The notes under the pieces are model-generated. The model saw nothing but the letters and a program-made list of their open reading frames with translations. It did not search any database and was not told where the DNA came from. This document shows positions 1 through 14,785 of a stretch of DNA of 64,000 bases, in pieces. The position numbers were made by a program, and so were the translations under genes. The stretch covers positions 434,001 to 498,000 of the forward strand of contig NZ_JAUHHD010000003.1 of the NCBI RefSeq assembly GCF_030410515.1, in the 5' to 3' direction. This DNA comes from Arthrobacter sp. YD4 (GTDB taxonomy: Bacteria > Actinomycetota > Actinomycetes > Actinomycetales > Micrococcaceae). The stretch's first letter is position 1. Each line of letters begins with the position of its first letter.

Positions 1-936
1 CATGTCCGCGGACCCGGTGGACCCGGAGACCCTCGCGGACCAGGCCCGCAACGCCCCGCTGACCCGGCCCCGCCCCGGCCACGCCGACTTCACCGGGATG
101 CAGAAGTACGGCTTCGACGAGGCCCGCCCCGTCCTGGAGCGCGCCAGCGCCCGCGAGACCGCCACCCGCGTGGCCCTCGGCTCGGTGGCCGCCGCCTACC
201 TCTCCCAGCTCGGCATCGAGCTGGTCTCCCACACCGTCTCCATCGCCACCGTCTCCGTCCCTGAGGGCAAGCCCCTGCCGGTTCCCTCGGACGTGCTGGC
301 CCTCGACTCGGATCCGTTGCGCTGCTTCGACCGCGAAACCTCCGACGCCATGGTCGCCGAGGTCGACGCCGCCCACAAGGAGGGCGAAACCCTCGGCGGC
401 GTCGTCGAGGTCCTCGCCTACGGCCTGCCGCCGGGACTCGGCAGCTACGTCCACTGGGACCGCCGGCTGGACTCCCGCCTCGCCGCCGCCCTGATGGGCA
501 TCCAGGCGATCAAGGGCGTCGAGGTCGGCGACGGCTTCCTCACCGCCTCGCGGCGCGGCTCGGCCGCCCACGACGAGATCGTCAAGGACTCCGAGGGCCG
601 GATCATCCGCACCTCCAACCGCGCCGGCGGGATCGAGGGCGGCATGAGCATCGGCGACGTGCTGCGCGTGCGCGCCGCCATGAAGCCGATCGCCACCGTG
701 CCCCGGGCCCTCAAGACGGTCGACGTCGCCACGGGCGAGGCCGCCAAGGCCCACCACCAGCGCTCGGACGTCTGTGCGGTCCCGGCCGCCGGCGTCGTCG
801 CCGAGGCCATGGTGGCACTGGTCCTGGCCGAGGCCGTGGCCGAAAAGTTCGGCGGTGACTCGGTTGCCGAGACCGCCCGCAACCTCAAGGGCTACCTGGA
901 CAACATCCCGGCGTCCCTGGACTCGATCGGCCACTA

Positions 937-937
<1 letters not shown>
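1..937 (+). CDS. aroC: Chorismate synthase, C-terminal part (cut by window start)
   Basis: Chorismate synthase converts 5-enolpyruvylshikimate-3-phosphate to chorismate with reduced FMN, the last common step of aromatic amino acid synthesis in the cytoplasm. The frame is open from the first base, so the N-terminus lies outside the window; about 311 residues are visible of a family length near 400. Visible family features are [14 protein letters not shown], the [11 protein letters not shown] stretch, and the C-terminal [11 protein letters not shown] and [17 protein letters not shown] motifs. The stop codon overlaps the aroK start by one base (TAGTG), so aroC, aroK and aroB form one operon. The assignment is secure; only the start is missing. 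Confidence 0.96.
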
Positions 938-2620
<1,683 letters not shown>

Positions 2621-2621
<1 letters not shown>

Positions 2622-3139
2622 TGATCAGCGACAACGGCGGCACCAGCGAGTGGCCGGACGCCGGGTTCCCCGGCATCCGGATCAACCCGCGCACGCTCAT
2701 GCCGGAACTGGTCAACGAGGAGGCCTGCGCCGACGCCCTCGCCGCGTCGCAGGACCCAACCGACCTGATTTTCGTCCGGCTCGTCGAGGGCCACCCCGGG
2801 GAGGCGGCCGAGCTGCTCGCCGAGGCCCGGTACAAGGACCCCGATTCCTTCCGGCTCCGGATGTTCGAGGCGGAGGTGCTGCGCGTCTCGCACCGCTCCG
2901 ACCGCGCCGTCGAACTCTACCGGCAGCTGCTGGCCGAGGCGCAAGGCACCCCCGAGGAGGCCTCCGTCCGGCAGCACCTGGGCCGCTCCTACTTCGCGGC
3001 CGGCAACACCGCTGCGGCCGTCGAGTCCTTCGCCAAGGCCCTGGACCTCCGGGTGGCCGGCGCCGCCGACGCGGCCCTGATCTACTCCTCAACCGTGGCC
3101 CTGCAGCGCGCCCGGGACGTGCTGGACCTGGCCTCCTGA
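2621..3139 (+). CDS. TPR-like hypothetical protein coupled to aroB
   Basis: This 172-residue protein starts at an ATG that overlaps the aroB stop (TGATG), so it is probably translated with the aro genes. The second half contains helix-pair repeats of tetratricopeptide type (AVELYRQLLAEAQG..., then LGRSYFAAGNTAAAVESFAKAL), the usual mark of a protein-interaction scaffold. No catalytic motif, signal peptide or membrane segment is visible. Its partner is unknown. A link to aromatic biosynthesis rests only on operon position. Confidence 0.75.
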
Positions 3140-3173
3140 GGGACCCCGTCCGGCACTGCATCCGTAAAGCCGG

Positions 3174-3179
3174 TAGAAT
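3174..3179 (+). promoter_or_regulatory. Possible -10 hexamer for efp
   Basis: TAGAAT lies in the gap between the TPR gene and efp, about 108 bases before the efp start. It matches the actinobacterial TANNNT -10 pattern; no good -35 is seen 17 bases upstream. Confidence 0.4.
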
Positions 3180-3286
3180 GGATCTTGGATTTTTGAAAAA
3201 CACGCGCGGAGCCGCCCATTGGGCGCGCCCGCATGGCATACACGGCTGGCGGCTTAGACCGGCCATTGACGAAACCTGAGGATACT

Positions 3287-3850
3287 GTGGCAACGACCAA
3301 CGACATCAAGAACGGAACCGTGCTGAAGCTGGAAGGCCAGCTCTGGAACATCATCGAATTCCAGCACGTCAAGCCCGGCAAGGGCGGCGCCTTCGTCCGC
3401 ACCAAGATGCGTAACGTCATGTCCGGCAAGGTTGTCGACAAGACCTTCAACGCCGGCCTCAAGATCGAGACCGCCACCGTGGACCGCCGCGACTACCAGT
3501 ACCTGTACCAGGACGGCGCCGACTTCGTCTTCATGGACACGTCGGACTTCGACCAGCTGACCGTGCCGGCCGCCACCGTCGGCGACGCCACCAACTTCAT
3601 GCTCGAGAACCAGATGGTCAACATCGCCATCCACGAGGGCAACCCGCTCTACATCGAACTGCCGCCGAGCGTCGTGCTGGAAATCACCTACACCGAGCCG
3701 GGCCTGCAGGGCGACCGCTCCTCCGCCGGCACCAAGCCCGCCACCCTGGAAACCGGCTATGAGATCCAGGTGCCGCTGTTCGTCGAGAACAACACCAAAG
3801 TTAAGGTCGACACCCGCGACGGCAGCTACCTTGGCCGGGTCAACGACTAG
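3287..3850 (+). CDS. efp: Translation elongation factor P
   Basis: EF-P binds between the ribosomal P and E sites and relieves stalling at polyproline. The 187-residue protein has the standard three beta-barrel domains. The tip loop KPGKGGAF places Lys32 at the position that is modified in some bacteria; the enzymes that modify E. coli EF-P (EpmA/EpmB) are not in this window. The GTG at 3287 is preferred over an upstream in-frame ATG at 3233 because TGAGGA lies just before it and the protein then begins with the conserved [10 protein letters not shown]. The nusB start overlaps its stop (TAGTG). Confidence 0.97.
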   Translation: MATTNDIKNGTVLKLEGQLWNIIEFQHVKPGKGGAFVRTKMRNVMSGKVVDKTFNAGLKIETATVDRRDYQYLYQDGADFVFMDTSDFDQLTVPAATVGDATNFMLENQMVNIAIHEGNPLYIELPPSVVLEITYTEPGLQGDRSSAGTKPATLETGYEIQVPLFVENNTKVKVDTRDGSYLGRVND

Positions 3851-4260
3851 TGAGCGCCCGCGGTAAGGCCCGCAGCAGGGCCCTGGATGTTCTTTTCGAG
3901 GCGGAACAGCGTTCCGTCTCCGCATTCGATGTGCTGCGCTCCCGTCGTGAACAGACGGATCAGGTCATCAACCCCTACACCCTGGAGATCGTCGAGGGCG
4001 TGGTCTCACACCAGGCCGCCATCGACGAGTTCCTGGAAACCTACTCGCAGGGCTGGTCGCTGGAACGGATGCCGTCCGTAGACCGCATCATCCTGCGCGT
4101 GGGCACCTGGGAACTGCTCTACAACGACGACGTCCCCGACGGCGTCGCGGTGAGCGAGGCGGTGGCGCTGGCCAAGACGCTCTCGACGGACGAGTCCCCG
4201 TCCTTCATCAACGGCCTGCTGGGCCGGCTGCAGCAGCTGAAGCCGTCGCTGCTGGCCTGA
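3850..4260 (+). CDS. nusB: Transcription antitermination factor NusB
   Basis: NusB joins NusE (S10) on boxA RNA in rRNA antitermination complexes. The protein is 136 residues, the usual size, and all-helical. It begins SARGKARSRALDVLFEAEQR and ends with the conserved SPSFINGLLGRL block. It starts with GTG overlapping the efp stop by one base, the common actinobacterial efp-nusB pair. Confidence 0.95.
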   Translation: MSARGKARSRALDVLFEAEQRSVSAFDVLRSRREQTDQVINPYTLEIVEGVVSHQAAIDEFLETYSQGWSLERMPSVDRIILRVGTWELLYNDDVPDGVAVSEAVALAKTLSTDESPSFINGLLGRLQQLKPSLLA

Positions 4261-4320
4261 TCCGGCCGGCACCCGAAGCGCCCCCATGACGGGGGACTCT
4301 GAGGCGAAAAACTCCGGGTC

Positions 4321-4345
4321 GGCGCCCGCCATCACGGCGGGCGCC
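4321..4345 (+). terminator. Hairpin terminator after nusB
   Basis: A perfect 10-bp stem (4321-4330 with 4336-4345) encloses the 5-base loop ATCAC. Only a short T stretch follows, as is common for GC-rich actinobacterial terminators. It separates the aro-efp-nusB genes from the pyr operon. Confidence 0.6.
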
Positions 4346-4415
4346 GGCCCTTTCGCGTCTGTCCGGTGTGATGCACACCGCGTCCCGGAGGCCCGAACGG
4401 CCGGGGCCCGTGTGG

Positions 4416-4421
4416 TAATTT
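4416..4421 (+). promoter_or_regulatory. Possible -10 hexamer of the pyr operon
   Basis: TAATTT lies 62 bases before the pyrR ATG in an AT-rich patch that stands out against the surrounding GC-rich DNA. The inferred transcript would start near 4428 and include the PyrR-binding hairpin. Confidence 0.35.
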
Positions 4422-4445
4422 GAAAGAGCAAATGTTCCTTTTTTA

Positions 4446-4476
4446 ATTCCGTCCCGTGAGGCGGGGAAAGGGGAGA
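4446..4476 (+). promoter_or_regulatory. PyrR-binding hairpin next to the pyrR Shine-Dalgarno
   Basis: The transcript contains AATTCCGTCCCGTGAGGCGG, in which CCCG (4453-4456) and CGGG (4462-4465) pair around a TGAGG-type loop. This resembles the known PyrR recognition motif (a short stem with a GNGAGG loop). The GGGGAG Shine-Dalgarno (4470-4475) follows within five bases. No terminator lies between the hairpin and pyrR, so binding of UMP-loaded PyrR would most simply block translation, as described for mycobacteria. Motif and spacing are seen; the mechanism is inferred. Confidence 0.7.
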
Positions 4477-4482
4477 CGAGCG

Positions 4483-5094
4483 ATGACTTCTGTTCCGGAA
4501 TCACCGGTACCGGCGACGGTTCAGCTGAGCCGCGTCGTGCTCAGCCAGGCCGACATCGACCGGGCACTCACTCGTATAGCCCACGAAATTCTCGAGTCCA
4601 ACAAGGGCTCCCAGGACCTGGTCCTGCTGGGTATCCCGCGCCGCGGCTATCCGCTGGCCGTCCGGCTCGCCGCGAAAATTGCCGCCGCCGATCCGTCCGT
4701 GGATCCCGCCGCCATCGTCGGCCAACTCGACGTCACCATGTTCCGTGACGATCTCTCCCACCAGCCCACGAGGCCCCCGTACCCCACGCAACTCCCGCGC
4801 ACCGGCATCGACAACAAGGTCGTGGTCCTCATCGACGACGTCCTCTACTCCGGCCGCACCATCCGCGCCGCCCTCGACGCCCTCGTGGACCTGGGCCGGC
4901 CGAGGATTGTCCGCCTGGCCGTCCTGATCGACCGGGGCCACCGCGAACTGCCGATCCGCGCCGACCACGTCGGCAAGAACCTGCCGACCTCCTCCGCCGA
5001 GAAGGTCCGGGTCCGGCTCGAGGAAACCGACACCGCGGACGGCTGCCCCGTCAACGAGGTCGTCATCGAGGCAGCCGTCGAGGCCACCGCATGA
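4483..5094 (+). CDS. pyrR: Bifunctional PyrR: pyr RNA-binding regulator / uracil phosphoribosyltransferase
   Basis: PyrR binds the pyr leader RNA in response to uridine nucleotides and often has UPRTase activity. The 203-residue protein has the type I PRTase fold with the PRPP-binding motif DDVLYSGRT and the [11 protein letters not shown] segment. The ATG at 4483 is chosen over the upstream in-frame GTG at 4456 because GGGGAG lies correctly before it and the GTG falls inside the regulatory hairpin. The stop overlaps the pyrB ATG (ATGA). Confidence 0.95.
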   Translation: MTSVPESPVPATVQLSRVVLSQADIDRALTRIAHEILESNKGSQDLVLLGIPRRGYPLAVRLAAKIAAADPSVDPAAIVGQLDVTMFRDDLSHQPTRPPYPTQLPRTGIDNKVVVLIDDVLYSGRTIRAALDALVDLGRPRIVRLAVLIDRGHRELPIRADHVGKNLPTSSAEKVRVRLEETDTADGCPVNEVVIEAAVEATA

Positions 5095-6089
5095 GGCACC
5101 TGCTCTCCACCGGGGACCTCAGCCGCGCCGACGCGATCCGCATCCTCGACACCGCCGAGGAAATGTCCGCCGTCGGCGACCGCGAGGTCAAGAAGCTCCC
5201 CGCCCTCCGCGGCCGCACCGTGGTCAACCTCTTCTTCGAGGACTCCACCCGTACCCGCATCTCCTTCGAGGCCGCCGCCAAGCGGCTCTCCGCGGACGTG
5301 ATCAACTTCGCCGCGAAGGGCTCCTCCGTTTCCAAGGGCGAATCACTCAAGGACACCGCCCAGACCCTCGCCGCGATGGGCGCGGACGCCGTCGTCATCC
5401 GGCACTGGGCCTCCGGCGCCCCGCACCGGCTCGCCGCCACCGACTGGATCGACGCCGGCGTCATCAATGCCGGCGACGGCACGCACGAACACCCCACCCA
5501 GGCCCTGCTGGACGCCTTCACCATGCGCCGGCACTGGTCGAAGCTCGCCGGCATCCCCTCAACCGGGGCGGACCTGACCGGGATGCGCGTCGCGATCGCC
5601 GGCGACGTCCTGCACTCCAGGGTGGCCCGCTCCAACGTCTGGCTGCTGCGCACCCTCGGCGCAGAGGTCACCCTCGTCGCGCCGCCCACACTGCTGCCCA
5701 TCGGCGTCGAACACTGGCCCTGCACCGTCAGCTACGACCTGGACCAGACCCTCGCCGGCGGCGTCGACGCGATGATGATGCTCCGGGTCCAGGGGGAGCG
5801 GATGAACGCCTCGTTCTTCCCCACCACCCGGGAGTACTCCCGCCGCTGGGGCTTCGATGACAACCGCCTCCGCGCCCTGGACACCCTGGGCCTGAAGGAC
5901 ACCATCATCATGCACCCCGGCCCGATGAACCGCGGCCTGGAGATCTCCTCCGCCGCCGCCGATTCGCCGCGCTCCACCGTCCTGGCCCAGGTCCGCAACG
6001 GCGTGTCCGTCCGGATGGCCGCCCTGTACCTGCTGCTCTCCGGCGACACCCGCGAGCCAGCCCGCACCCACGCCAAGGAGAACCACTGA
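5091..6089 (+). CDS. pyrB: Aspartate carbamoyltransferase catalytic subunit
   Basis: PyrB condenses carbamoyl phosphate with aspartate. The 332-residue protein has the carbamoyl-phosphate site [13 protein letters not shown], the [10 protein letters not shown] motif and the C-terminal HPGPMNRG. No pyrI regulatory subunit gene is present, as expected for actinobacteria. It overlaps pyrR by 4 bases and pyrC by 1 base (TGATG). Confidence 0.97.
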   Translation: MRHLLSTGDLSRADAIRILDTAEEMSAVGDREVKKLPALRGRTVVNLFFEDSTRTRISFEAAAKRLSADVINFAAKGSSVSKGESLKDTAQTLAAMGADAVVIRHWASGAPHRLAATDWIDAGVINAGDGTHEHPTQALLDAFTMRRHWSKLAGIPSTGADLTGMRVAIAGDVLHSRVARSNVWLLRTLGAEVTLVAPPTLLPIGVEHWPCTVSYDLDQTLAGGVDAMMMLRVQGERMNASFFPTTREYSRRWGFDDNRLRALDTLGLKDTIIMHPGPMNRGLEISSAAADSPRSTVLAQVRNGVSVRMAALYLLLSGDTREPARTHAKENH

Positions 6090-7438
6090 TGGCACCGCAG
6101 CACCAGACCGGCAGCTACCTCATCCGTGGCGCCTCGATCCTCGGCGGCCCGGCCGAGGACCTGCTGATCCGCGACGGCGTCATCGCCGCCCGCGGCACCG
6201 ACCTCGCCAACGACGACGGCGCCACCGTCATCGACGCGCAGGGCCTCGTCGCGCTGCCGGGCATGGTGGACATCCACACCCACCTGCGCGAACCCGGCCG
6301 CGAGGACGCCGAAACGGTCGAAACCGGCACCCGCGCCGCCGCCCTGGGCGGCTACACCGCCGTCCACGCCATGGCCAACAGCAACCCCGTCGCGGATACC
6401 GCCGGCGTCGTCGAACAGGTCTTCAGCCTGGGCCGTACCGCCGGCTGGGCCGACGTCCGCCCGGTCGGCGCCGTCACCGTCGGGCTCGCCGGGGAACAGC
6501 TCGCCGAACTCGGCGCCATGGCCGACTCCCGCGCCCGGGTCCGGGTCTTCTCCGACGACGGCATCTGCGTCAGCGACCCGGTCCTGATGCGCCGCGCCCT
6601 CGAATACGTCAAGGCCTTCGACGGCGTCGTCGCCCAGCACGCGCAGGAACCCCGGCTCACCGCCGGCGCCCAGATGAACGAGGGCGCCGTCTCCGCCGTC
6701 CTCGGCCTCGCCGGCTGGCCCGCCGTGGCTGAGGAAAGCATCATCGCCCGCGACGTCCTGTTGGCCCAGCACGTCGGCTCCCGCCTGCACGTCTGCCACG
6801 TCTCCACCGCCGGGTCGGTCGAGATCATCCGCTGGGCCAAGTCCCGCGGCATCAACGTCACCGCCGAGGTCACCCCGCACCACCTCTGGCTCACCGACGA
6901 ACTGGTCCGCAGCTACGACCCCGTCTACAAGGTCAACCCGCCGCTGCGCACCGACGAGGACGTCCAGGCCCTGCGCGCCGCTCTCGCCGACGGCACCATC
7001 GACGTGGTCGGCACCGACCACGCCCCGCACCCCAGCGAGCATAAGGAGTGCGAGTGGGCGCAGGCGGCCATGGGCATGACCGGGCTGGAGACCGCCCTCT
7101 CCGTCGTCCAGCACACCATGATCGAAACCGGCCTGATGGACTGGGCCGATTTCGCCCGCGTGACCTCCACCACGCCCGCCGCGATCGGCCGGGTGGAAGA
7201 CCAGGGTAGGCCGCTGGAGGCCGGGGAACCCGCGAACGTCATCCTGGTGGACGCGGCTGCGCGCTGGAGCGTTGACCCTTCTAAGATGGCAACCATGGGC
7301 CGCAACTCTCCATTCGCCGGCCGGGAACTCCCGGGCAAGGTGATGGCCACCTTCCTGCACGGCCACCCGACCGTCCTCGACGGCGCGCTGAACACCCCCT
7401 ACCGCTGGGACGCCGCGGACACGGCGGGGCGCCCCTGA
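6089..7438 (+). CDS. pyrC: Dihydroorotase
   Basis: This zinc amidohydrolase cyclises carbamoyl-aspartate to dihydroorotate. It is a 449-residue type I enzyme with the metal-binding HTHLREPG near residue 67 and VGTDHAPHP near residue 308 on a TIM barrel. Its start overlaps the pyrB stop and its stop overlaps the next gene's start. Confidence 0.97.
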   Translation: MAPQHQTGSYLIRGASILGGPAEDLLIRDGVIAARGTDLANDDGATVIDAQGLVALPGMVDIHTHLREPGREDAETVETGTRAAALGGYTAVHAMANSNPVADTAGVVEQVFSLGRTAGWADVRPVGAVTVGLAGEQLAELGAMADSRARVRVFSDDGICVSDPVLMRRALEYVKAFDGVVAQHAQEPRLTAGAQMNEGAVSAVLGLAGWPAVAEESIIARDVLLAQHVGSRLHVCHVSTAGSVEIIRWAKSRGINVTAEVTPHHLWLTDELVRSYDPVYKVNPPLRTDEDVQALRAALADGTIDVVGTDHAPHPSEHKECEWAQAAMGMTGLETALSVVQHTMIETGLMDWADFARVTSTTPAAIGRVEDQGRPLEAGEPANVILVDAAARWSVDPSKMATMGRNSPFAGRELPGKVMATFLHGHPTVLDGALNTPYRWDAADTAGRP

Positions 7439-7956
7439 TGGTCAAGGAACTCTCCCTGCTCCTGGTTTTGGTCCTGGTGGCCGTGGCGCTGCTGCTGATC
7501 GGGCTGGGCTGGCGCAACCGGCTCCGACGCCAGGCGGACATCCCGGCGCTGCCCGAGGCCCCCGACGCGCTTGGCCCTGCCCTGGCCGAGGCCGAGGGCC
7601 AGTACGTGGCCACCACCACCGCGGGGGACTGGCTGGACCGGATCGCCGTCCACGGGCTGGGCCTGCGCACCAACGCCGGCCTCTCCGTGCACCGCGACGG
7701 CGTCCTGTTCGACCGCGCCGGCGCGGGTCCGCTCTTCATCCCGGTGGAACGCCTCACCGGCGTCCGCCAGGAAAGCGGCATGGCCGGCAAGTTCGTGGAA
7801 CAGGACGGGCTCCTGGTCCTGAGCTGGATGCTCGGGACCCGCGAGCTGGACACCGGATTCCGCAGCCGCCGCGCCGAGGACAAGACCGCCCTCCTGACCG
7901 TTCTCAATGATTTGATCTCCGCTGCCCCCCAGGCAGAAGCCGAAAGTGGAAAGTAA
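7438..7956 (+). CDS. Conserved membrane-anchored protein of the pyr operon (PH-like)
   Basis: The 172-residue protein has one N-terminal membrane segment (about residues 4-24, [19 protein letters not shown]) and then a soluble, beta-rich domain that is probably cytoplasmic. A gene of this type sits between pyrC and carA in mycobacteria too (Rv1382 position), so the location is conserved. No catalytic motif is visible and the function is unknown. It starts with ATG overlapping the pyrC stop. Confidence 0.8.
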   Translation: MVKELSLLLVLVLVAVALLLIGLGWRNRLRRQADIPALPEAPDALGPALAEAEGQYVATTTAGDWLDRIAVHGLGLRTNAGLSVHRDGVLFDRAGAGPLFIPVERLTGVRQESGMAGKFVEQDGLLVLSWMLGTRELDTGFRSRRAEDKTALLTVLNDLISAAPQAEAESGK

Positions 7957-7960
7957 CGAC

Positions 7961-9231
7961 GTGACGCAACCAGTGATCGCAACAGAGCAAGACAAGTCCG
8001 AGTCCGGGACCGCCGCCGGCGTCCCCGCCGCGCCGGAGCCCGCCGTGCTTGTCCTCGAGGACGGCCGCATCTTCCGCGGCCGCAGCTACGGCGCCACCGG
8101 CACCGCCCTCGGCGAGGCCGTCTTCGCCACCGGCATGACCGGCTACCAGGAGACCATTACGGATCCCTCCTACGCCCGCCAGCTCGTGGTGCAGACCGCG
8201 CCTCACATCGGCAACACCGGCGTCAACAAGGACGACGCCGAGTCCCGCCGCATCTGGGTGGCCGGCTACGTCGTCCGCGACGCCGCCCGCCGCCCCTCCA
8301 ACTGGCGCTCCGAGCGGAGCCTGGACGAGGAGCTCACCGAGCAGGGCGTCGTCGGCATCCAGGGCGTGGACACCCGCGCCATCACCCGCCACCTGCGCGA
8401 ACACAAGACCATGCGCGCCGGCATCTTCTCCGGCGACGCCGCCCGCGCGACGGACAAGGAACTGGTCGACGCCGTCCTCGCCAGCGCCCCCATGGAAGGC
8501 TCCCGCCTGGCCGAGGAGGTCAGCGTCGACGAGGCTTACACGGTCGAGCCCGCCGACTGGGGCTGGGAAGGCGAGCCGCGGTTCAGCATCGCCGCGATCG
8601 ACCTTGGCATCAAGCGCATGACCCCCATCCGGTTCGCCGAGCGCGGCGTCCGGGTCCACGTCTTGCCGGCCACCGCCACCCTGGAGGACGTCAAGGCCGT
8701 TAACCCCGACGGCGTCTTCATGTCCAACGGCCCCGGCGACCCCGCCACCGCCGACACCCAGGTGGGCCTGCTCCGCTCCGTGCTGGACGCCAAGCTGCCC
8801 TACTTCGGCATCTGCTTCGGCAACCAGATCCTCGGCCGTGCGCTCGGCTTCGGCACCTACAAGCTGCGCTACGGCCACCGCGGGATCAACCAGCCGGTCA
8901 TGGACCGCGCCACCGGCAAGGTCGAGATCACCTCGCAGAACCACGGCTTCGCCGTCGACGCCCCGCTGGCGGGCGACACGGTGGCCCCCGAGGAGCGCTT
9001 CGGCCGCGTCCAGGTCAGCCACGTCAGCCTCAACGACGACGTCGTCGAGGGCCTGAACTGCCTCGACATCCCCGCCTTCTCGGTCCAGTACCACCCCGAG
9101 GCGGCCTCCGGCCCGCACGACGCCGCCTACCTCTTCGACCGCTTCATCGACCTGATGGAGAGCACGAAGACCGCGGCCGCGAACGCCGGCACCACGACCT
9201 CCACCGACTCCAAGACTGAGGACAAGAAGTA

Positions 9232-9232
<1 letters not shown>
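7961..9232 (+). CDS. carA: Carbamoyl-phosphate synthase small subunit
   Basis: CarA hydrolyses glutamine and passes ammonia to CarB. A CPSase small-chain N-terminal domain is followed by a class I amidotransferase domain with the nucleophile Cys in [12 protein letters not shown] and the catalytic His-Glu in [10 protein letters not shown]. An acidic, Ala-rich extension of about 30 residues precedes the conserved [15 protein letters not shown] take the GTG at 7961 because GGAAAG lies 7 bases upstream; an in-frame GTG at 7946 would add five residues and overlap the previous gene. The stop overlaps carB (TAATG). Confidence 0.95.
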
Positions 9233-12547
<3,315 letters not shown>

Positions 12548-12555
<8 letters not shown>

Positions 12556-13414
12556 GCAGGGCACGGACACCACGGCCGGCCGGGAGTCCTTCGGCTCCCG
12601 GCTGGGCCGGGCCACGGCCGTGCGCGGCCCGCTCTGCGTCGGTATTGACCCGCACCCGGCGCTGCTGAGCGCCTGGGGCCTGAACGACGACGCCGCCGGC
12701 GTCGAACGCTTCTCGCTCACCGTGCTCGAGGCCGTGGGTCCGCTCGCCGCAGCGGTGAAGCCGCAGGTGGCGCTCTACGAACGGCACGGCTCCGCCGGCA
12801 TGGCCGTGCTGGAACGCACCCTCGCCGAATGCACCGCCGGGGGAGTGCTCAGCATCGCCGACGCCAAACGCGGCGACATCGGCTCCACCATGGCCGCCTA
12901 CGCCGACGCGTGGCTGCGGGACGGCTCGGCCCTGGCCGCCGACTCCGTCACCCTCAGCCCCTACCTGGGCTTCGAATCGCTGCGCCCGGCCCTGGACCTC
13001 GCGGCTGAGGCCGGGAGGGGAGTCTTCGTCCTGGCTCTGACCTCCAACCCGGAAGGCGCCTCCGTGCAGCATGTGGGCGGGGCGGACTCCGTGGCCCGGC
13101 GGATCGTCAACGCCGCGGCCGGAGAGAACCGGCGCTACGACGGCGCCATGGGCTCCGTGGGCCTCGTCGTCGGCGCCACCGTCGGCTCGGCCCTGACCGA
13201 CCTCGGCCTGGACCTGGAGGCCGTCCGCGGCCCCATCCTGGCCCCCGGCCTGGGCGCCCAGGGAGCCACTCCCGCCGACCTCAAGCGGACCTTCGGTGCC
13301 GCCTACGGCCAGGTCCTCGGCACCTCCAGCCGGGACATCCTGGCCGCCGGTCCGGACAGCGCCGGCCTGCGGGCCGCGGCCCAGCGCACTTTGGACGGGC
13401 TGCGGTCCGCCTGA
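12548..13414 (+). CDS. pyrF: Orotidine 5'-phosphate decarboxylase (type 2)
   Basis: PyrF makes UMP from OMP. The 288-residue protein is the longer type 2 form found in actinobacteria, with the catalytic D-x-K-R-x-D signature in [20 protein letters not shown] and [13 protein letters not shown] near the N-terminus. The ATG at 12548 overlaps carB by 8 bases; a much longer in-frame extension upstream is only a carB shadow. pyrD and pyrE are not in the operon. Confidence 0.95.
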
Positions 13415-13529
13415 CACCGGGCTGAACCGCTGCCGTGTGGGTCCCGGGGGCGGTGAGGCCGGGGTCCTCCATTGCGTTCCGACGCTGCCAAAGGGTAGGT
13501 TCGGGAACAGCTACGCAGGGAGGACCCCA

Positions 13530-13862
13530 GTGAGTTTGCGACCCCTCACGCCGCAGGAGCGTGCCGATGCCCTGCGCAAGGCTGCCGCCGCCCGGGTCAC
13601 CCGGGCCGAGGCCAAGGAGCGGCTGAAGTCGGGCCGGCTGTCCATCACCGAACTGCTCGGCGCCGCGGAAACGGACGAGGCGGTGGCCCGCATGCGGGTG
13701 GTGGAACTGCTCGAGGCCCTGCCCGGCATCGGCCAGGTCCGTGCCGCGGCGATCATGGAGCGGCTCGGCATCGCGGCCTCCCGCCGGGTGCGGGGGCTGG
13801 GAATCCACCAACGCGCCGCGCTGGTAGATTTTATAGACGAGAAGCAGCCCCGTTCGAAATAA
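13530..13862 (+). CDS. mihF: Actinobacterial integration host factor (mIHF)
   Basis: This is a small nucleoid-associated DNA-binding protein of the mycobacterial/Streptomyces IHF type, unrelated in sequence to E. coli IHF. The 110-residue, strongly basic and helical protein ends with a helix-two-turn-helix-like segment [18 protein letters not shown]. The GTG at 13530 is set by a strong AGGGAGGA 6 bases upstream. It lies directly before gmk, the conserved actinobacterial order. Confidence 0.93.
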   Translation: MSLRPLTPQERADALRKAAAARVTRAEAKERLKSGRLSITELLGAAETDEAVARMRVVELLEALPGIGQVRAAAIMERLGIAASRRVRGLGIHQRAALVDFIDEKQPRSK

Positions 13863-13881
13863 AGCACCGCTAAAGGAATAT

Positions 13882-14451
13882 GTGAGCAAGAAACCCGGAC
13901 TGACAGTCCTCGCCGGACCGACCGCCGTCGGCAAAGGCACCGTGTCCACCTACATCCGGGACAACTACCCCGGCGTCTGGCTCTCGGTCTCCGCCACCAC
14001 CCGCGAACCGCGGCCGGGCGAGCAGGACGGCGTGCACTACTTCTTCAAGACCGCCGACGAGTTCGACGAACTGGTGGCGAAGGGCGAACTGCTGGAATGG
14101 GCCGTGGTGCACGGCCGCAACCGCTACGGCACCCTCCGCTCCACCGTCGACGCCGCCATCGCCGAGGGACGCTCCGTCCTCCTGGAGATCGACCTGCAGG
14201 GCGCGCGCCAGGTCAAGCAGGCCGTCCCGGACGCTCAGTTCGTGTTCCTGGCCCCGCCGAGCTGGGACGAAATGGTCCGCCGCCTGGTGGGCCGCGGCAC
14301 GGAATCCGCGGAAGAACAGCAGCAAAGGCTGGAAACCGCTAAACTAGAACTTGCTGCTGAACCGGAGTTTGACCACACCGTGGTCAACGACGACGTTCGC
14401 CGTGCAGCTGACGAGCTTGTTTCACTCATGGGGCTGACCCCGAACCCGTAA
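13882..14451 (+). CDS. gmk: Guanylate kinase
   Basis: It phosphorylates GMP to GDP. The 189-residue protein has the P-loop GPTAVGKGT and the GMP-binding region [17 protein letters not shown]. It starts with GTG after AAAGGA, 19 bases after mIHF. The family usually has GPSGVGKGT; the Ser-Gly to Thr-Ala change occurs in some actinobacterial members. Confidence 0.96.
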   Translation: MSKKPGLTVLAGPTAVGKGTVSTYIRDNYPGVWLSVSATTREPRPGEQDGVHYFFKTADEFDELVAKGELLEWAVVHGRNRYGTLRSTVDAAIAEGRSVLLEIDLQGARQVKQAVPDAQFVFLAPPSWDEMVRRLVGRGTESAEEQQQRLETAKLELAAEPEFDHTVVNDDVRRAADELVSLMGLTPNP

Positions 14452-14495
14452 CCTCGGCCGCGGGACGTATCGGCCCGTAAGAATTTGGAGAATTC

Positions 14496-14759
14496 GTGTC
14501 CACGAACCTTGAAGGCATCATCAACCCGCCGATCGACGAACTGCTGAAGGCAGCCGACTCGAAGTACGGCCTGGTGATCTTCGGTGCCAAGCGTGCCCGC
14601 CAGATCAACGCCTACTACGCTCAGCTGCACGAGGGCCTTTTCGAGTACGTCGGCCCGCTGGTCGACACCAAGCTGAACGAGAAGTCGCTGTCCATCGCCC
14701 TGCGCGAGATCAACGAAGGCAAGCTCGTTTCCACGCCGATCGAGGCCGCCGCAGAGTAA
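14496..14759 (+). CDS. rpoZ: DNA-directed RNA polymerase omega subunit
   Basis: Omega supports assembly of the beta' subunit. The 87-residue protein has the conserved [10 protein letters not shown] and [10 protein letters not shown] motifs. GTG start after TTTGGAGAA. It sits between gmk and coaBC as in many bacteria. Confidence 0.95.
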   Translation: MSTNLEGIINPPIDELLKAADSKYGLVIFGAKRARQINAYYAQLHEGLFEYVGPLVDTKLNEKSLSIALREINEGKLVSTPIEAAAE

Positions 14760-14785
14760 ATGCTCTGCTGCCTGACGGAGGTCAC

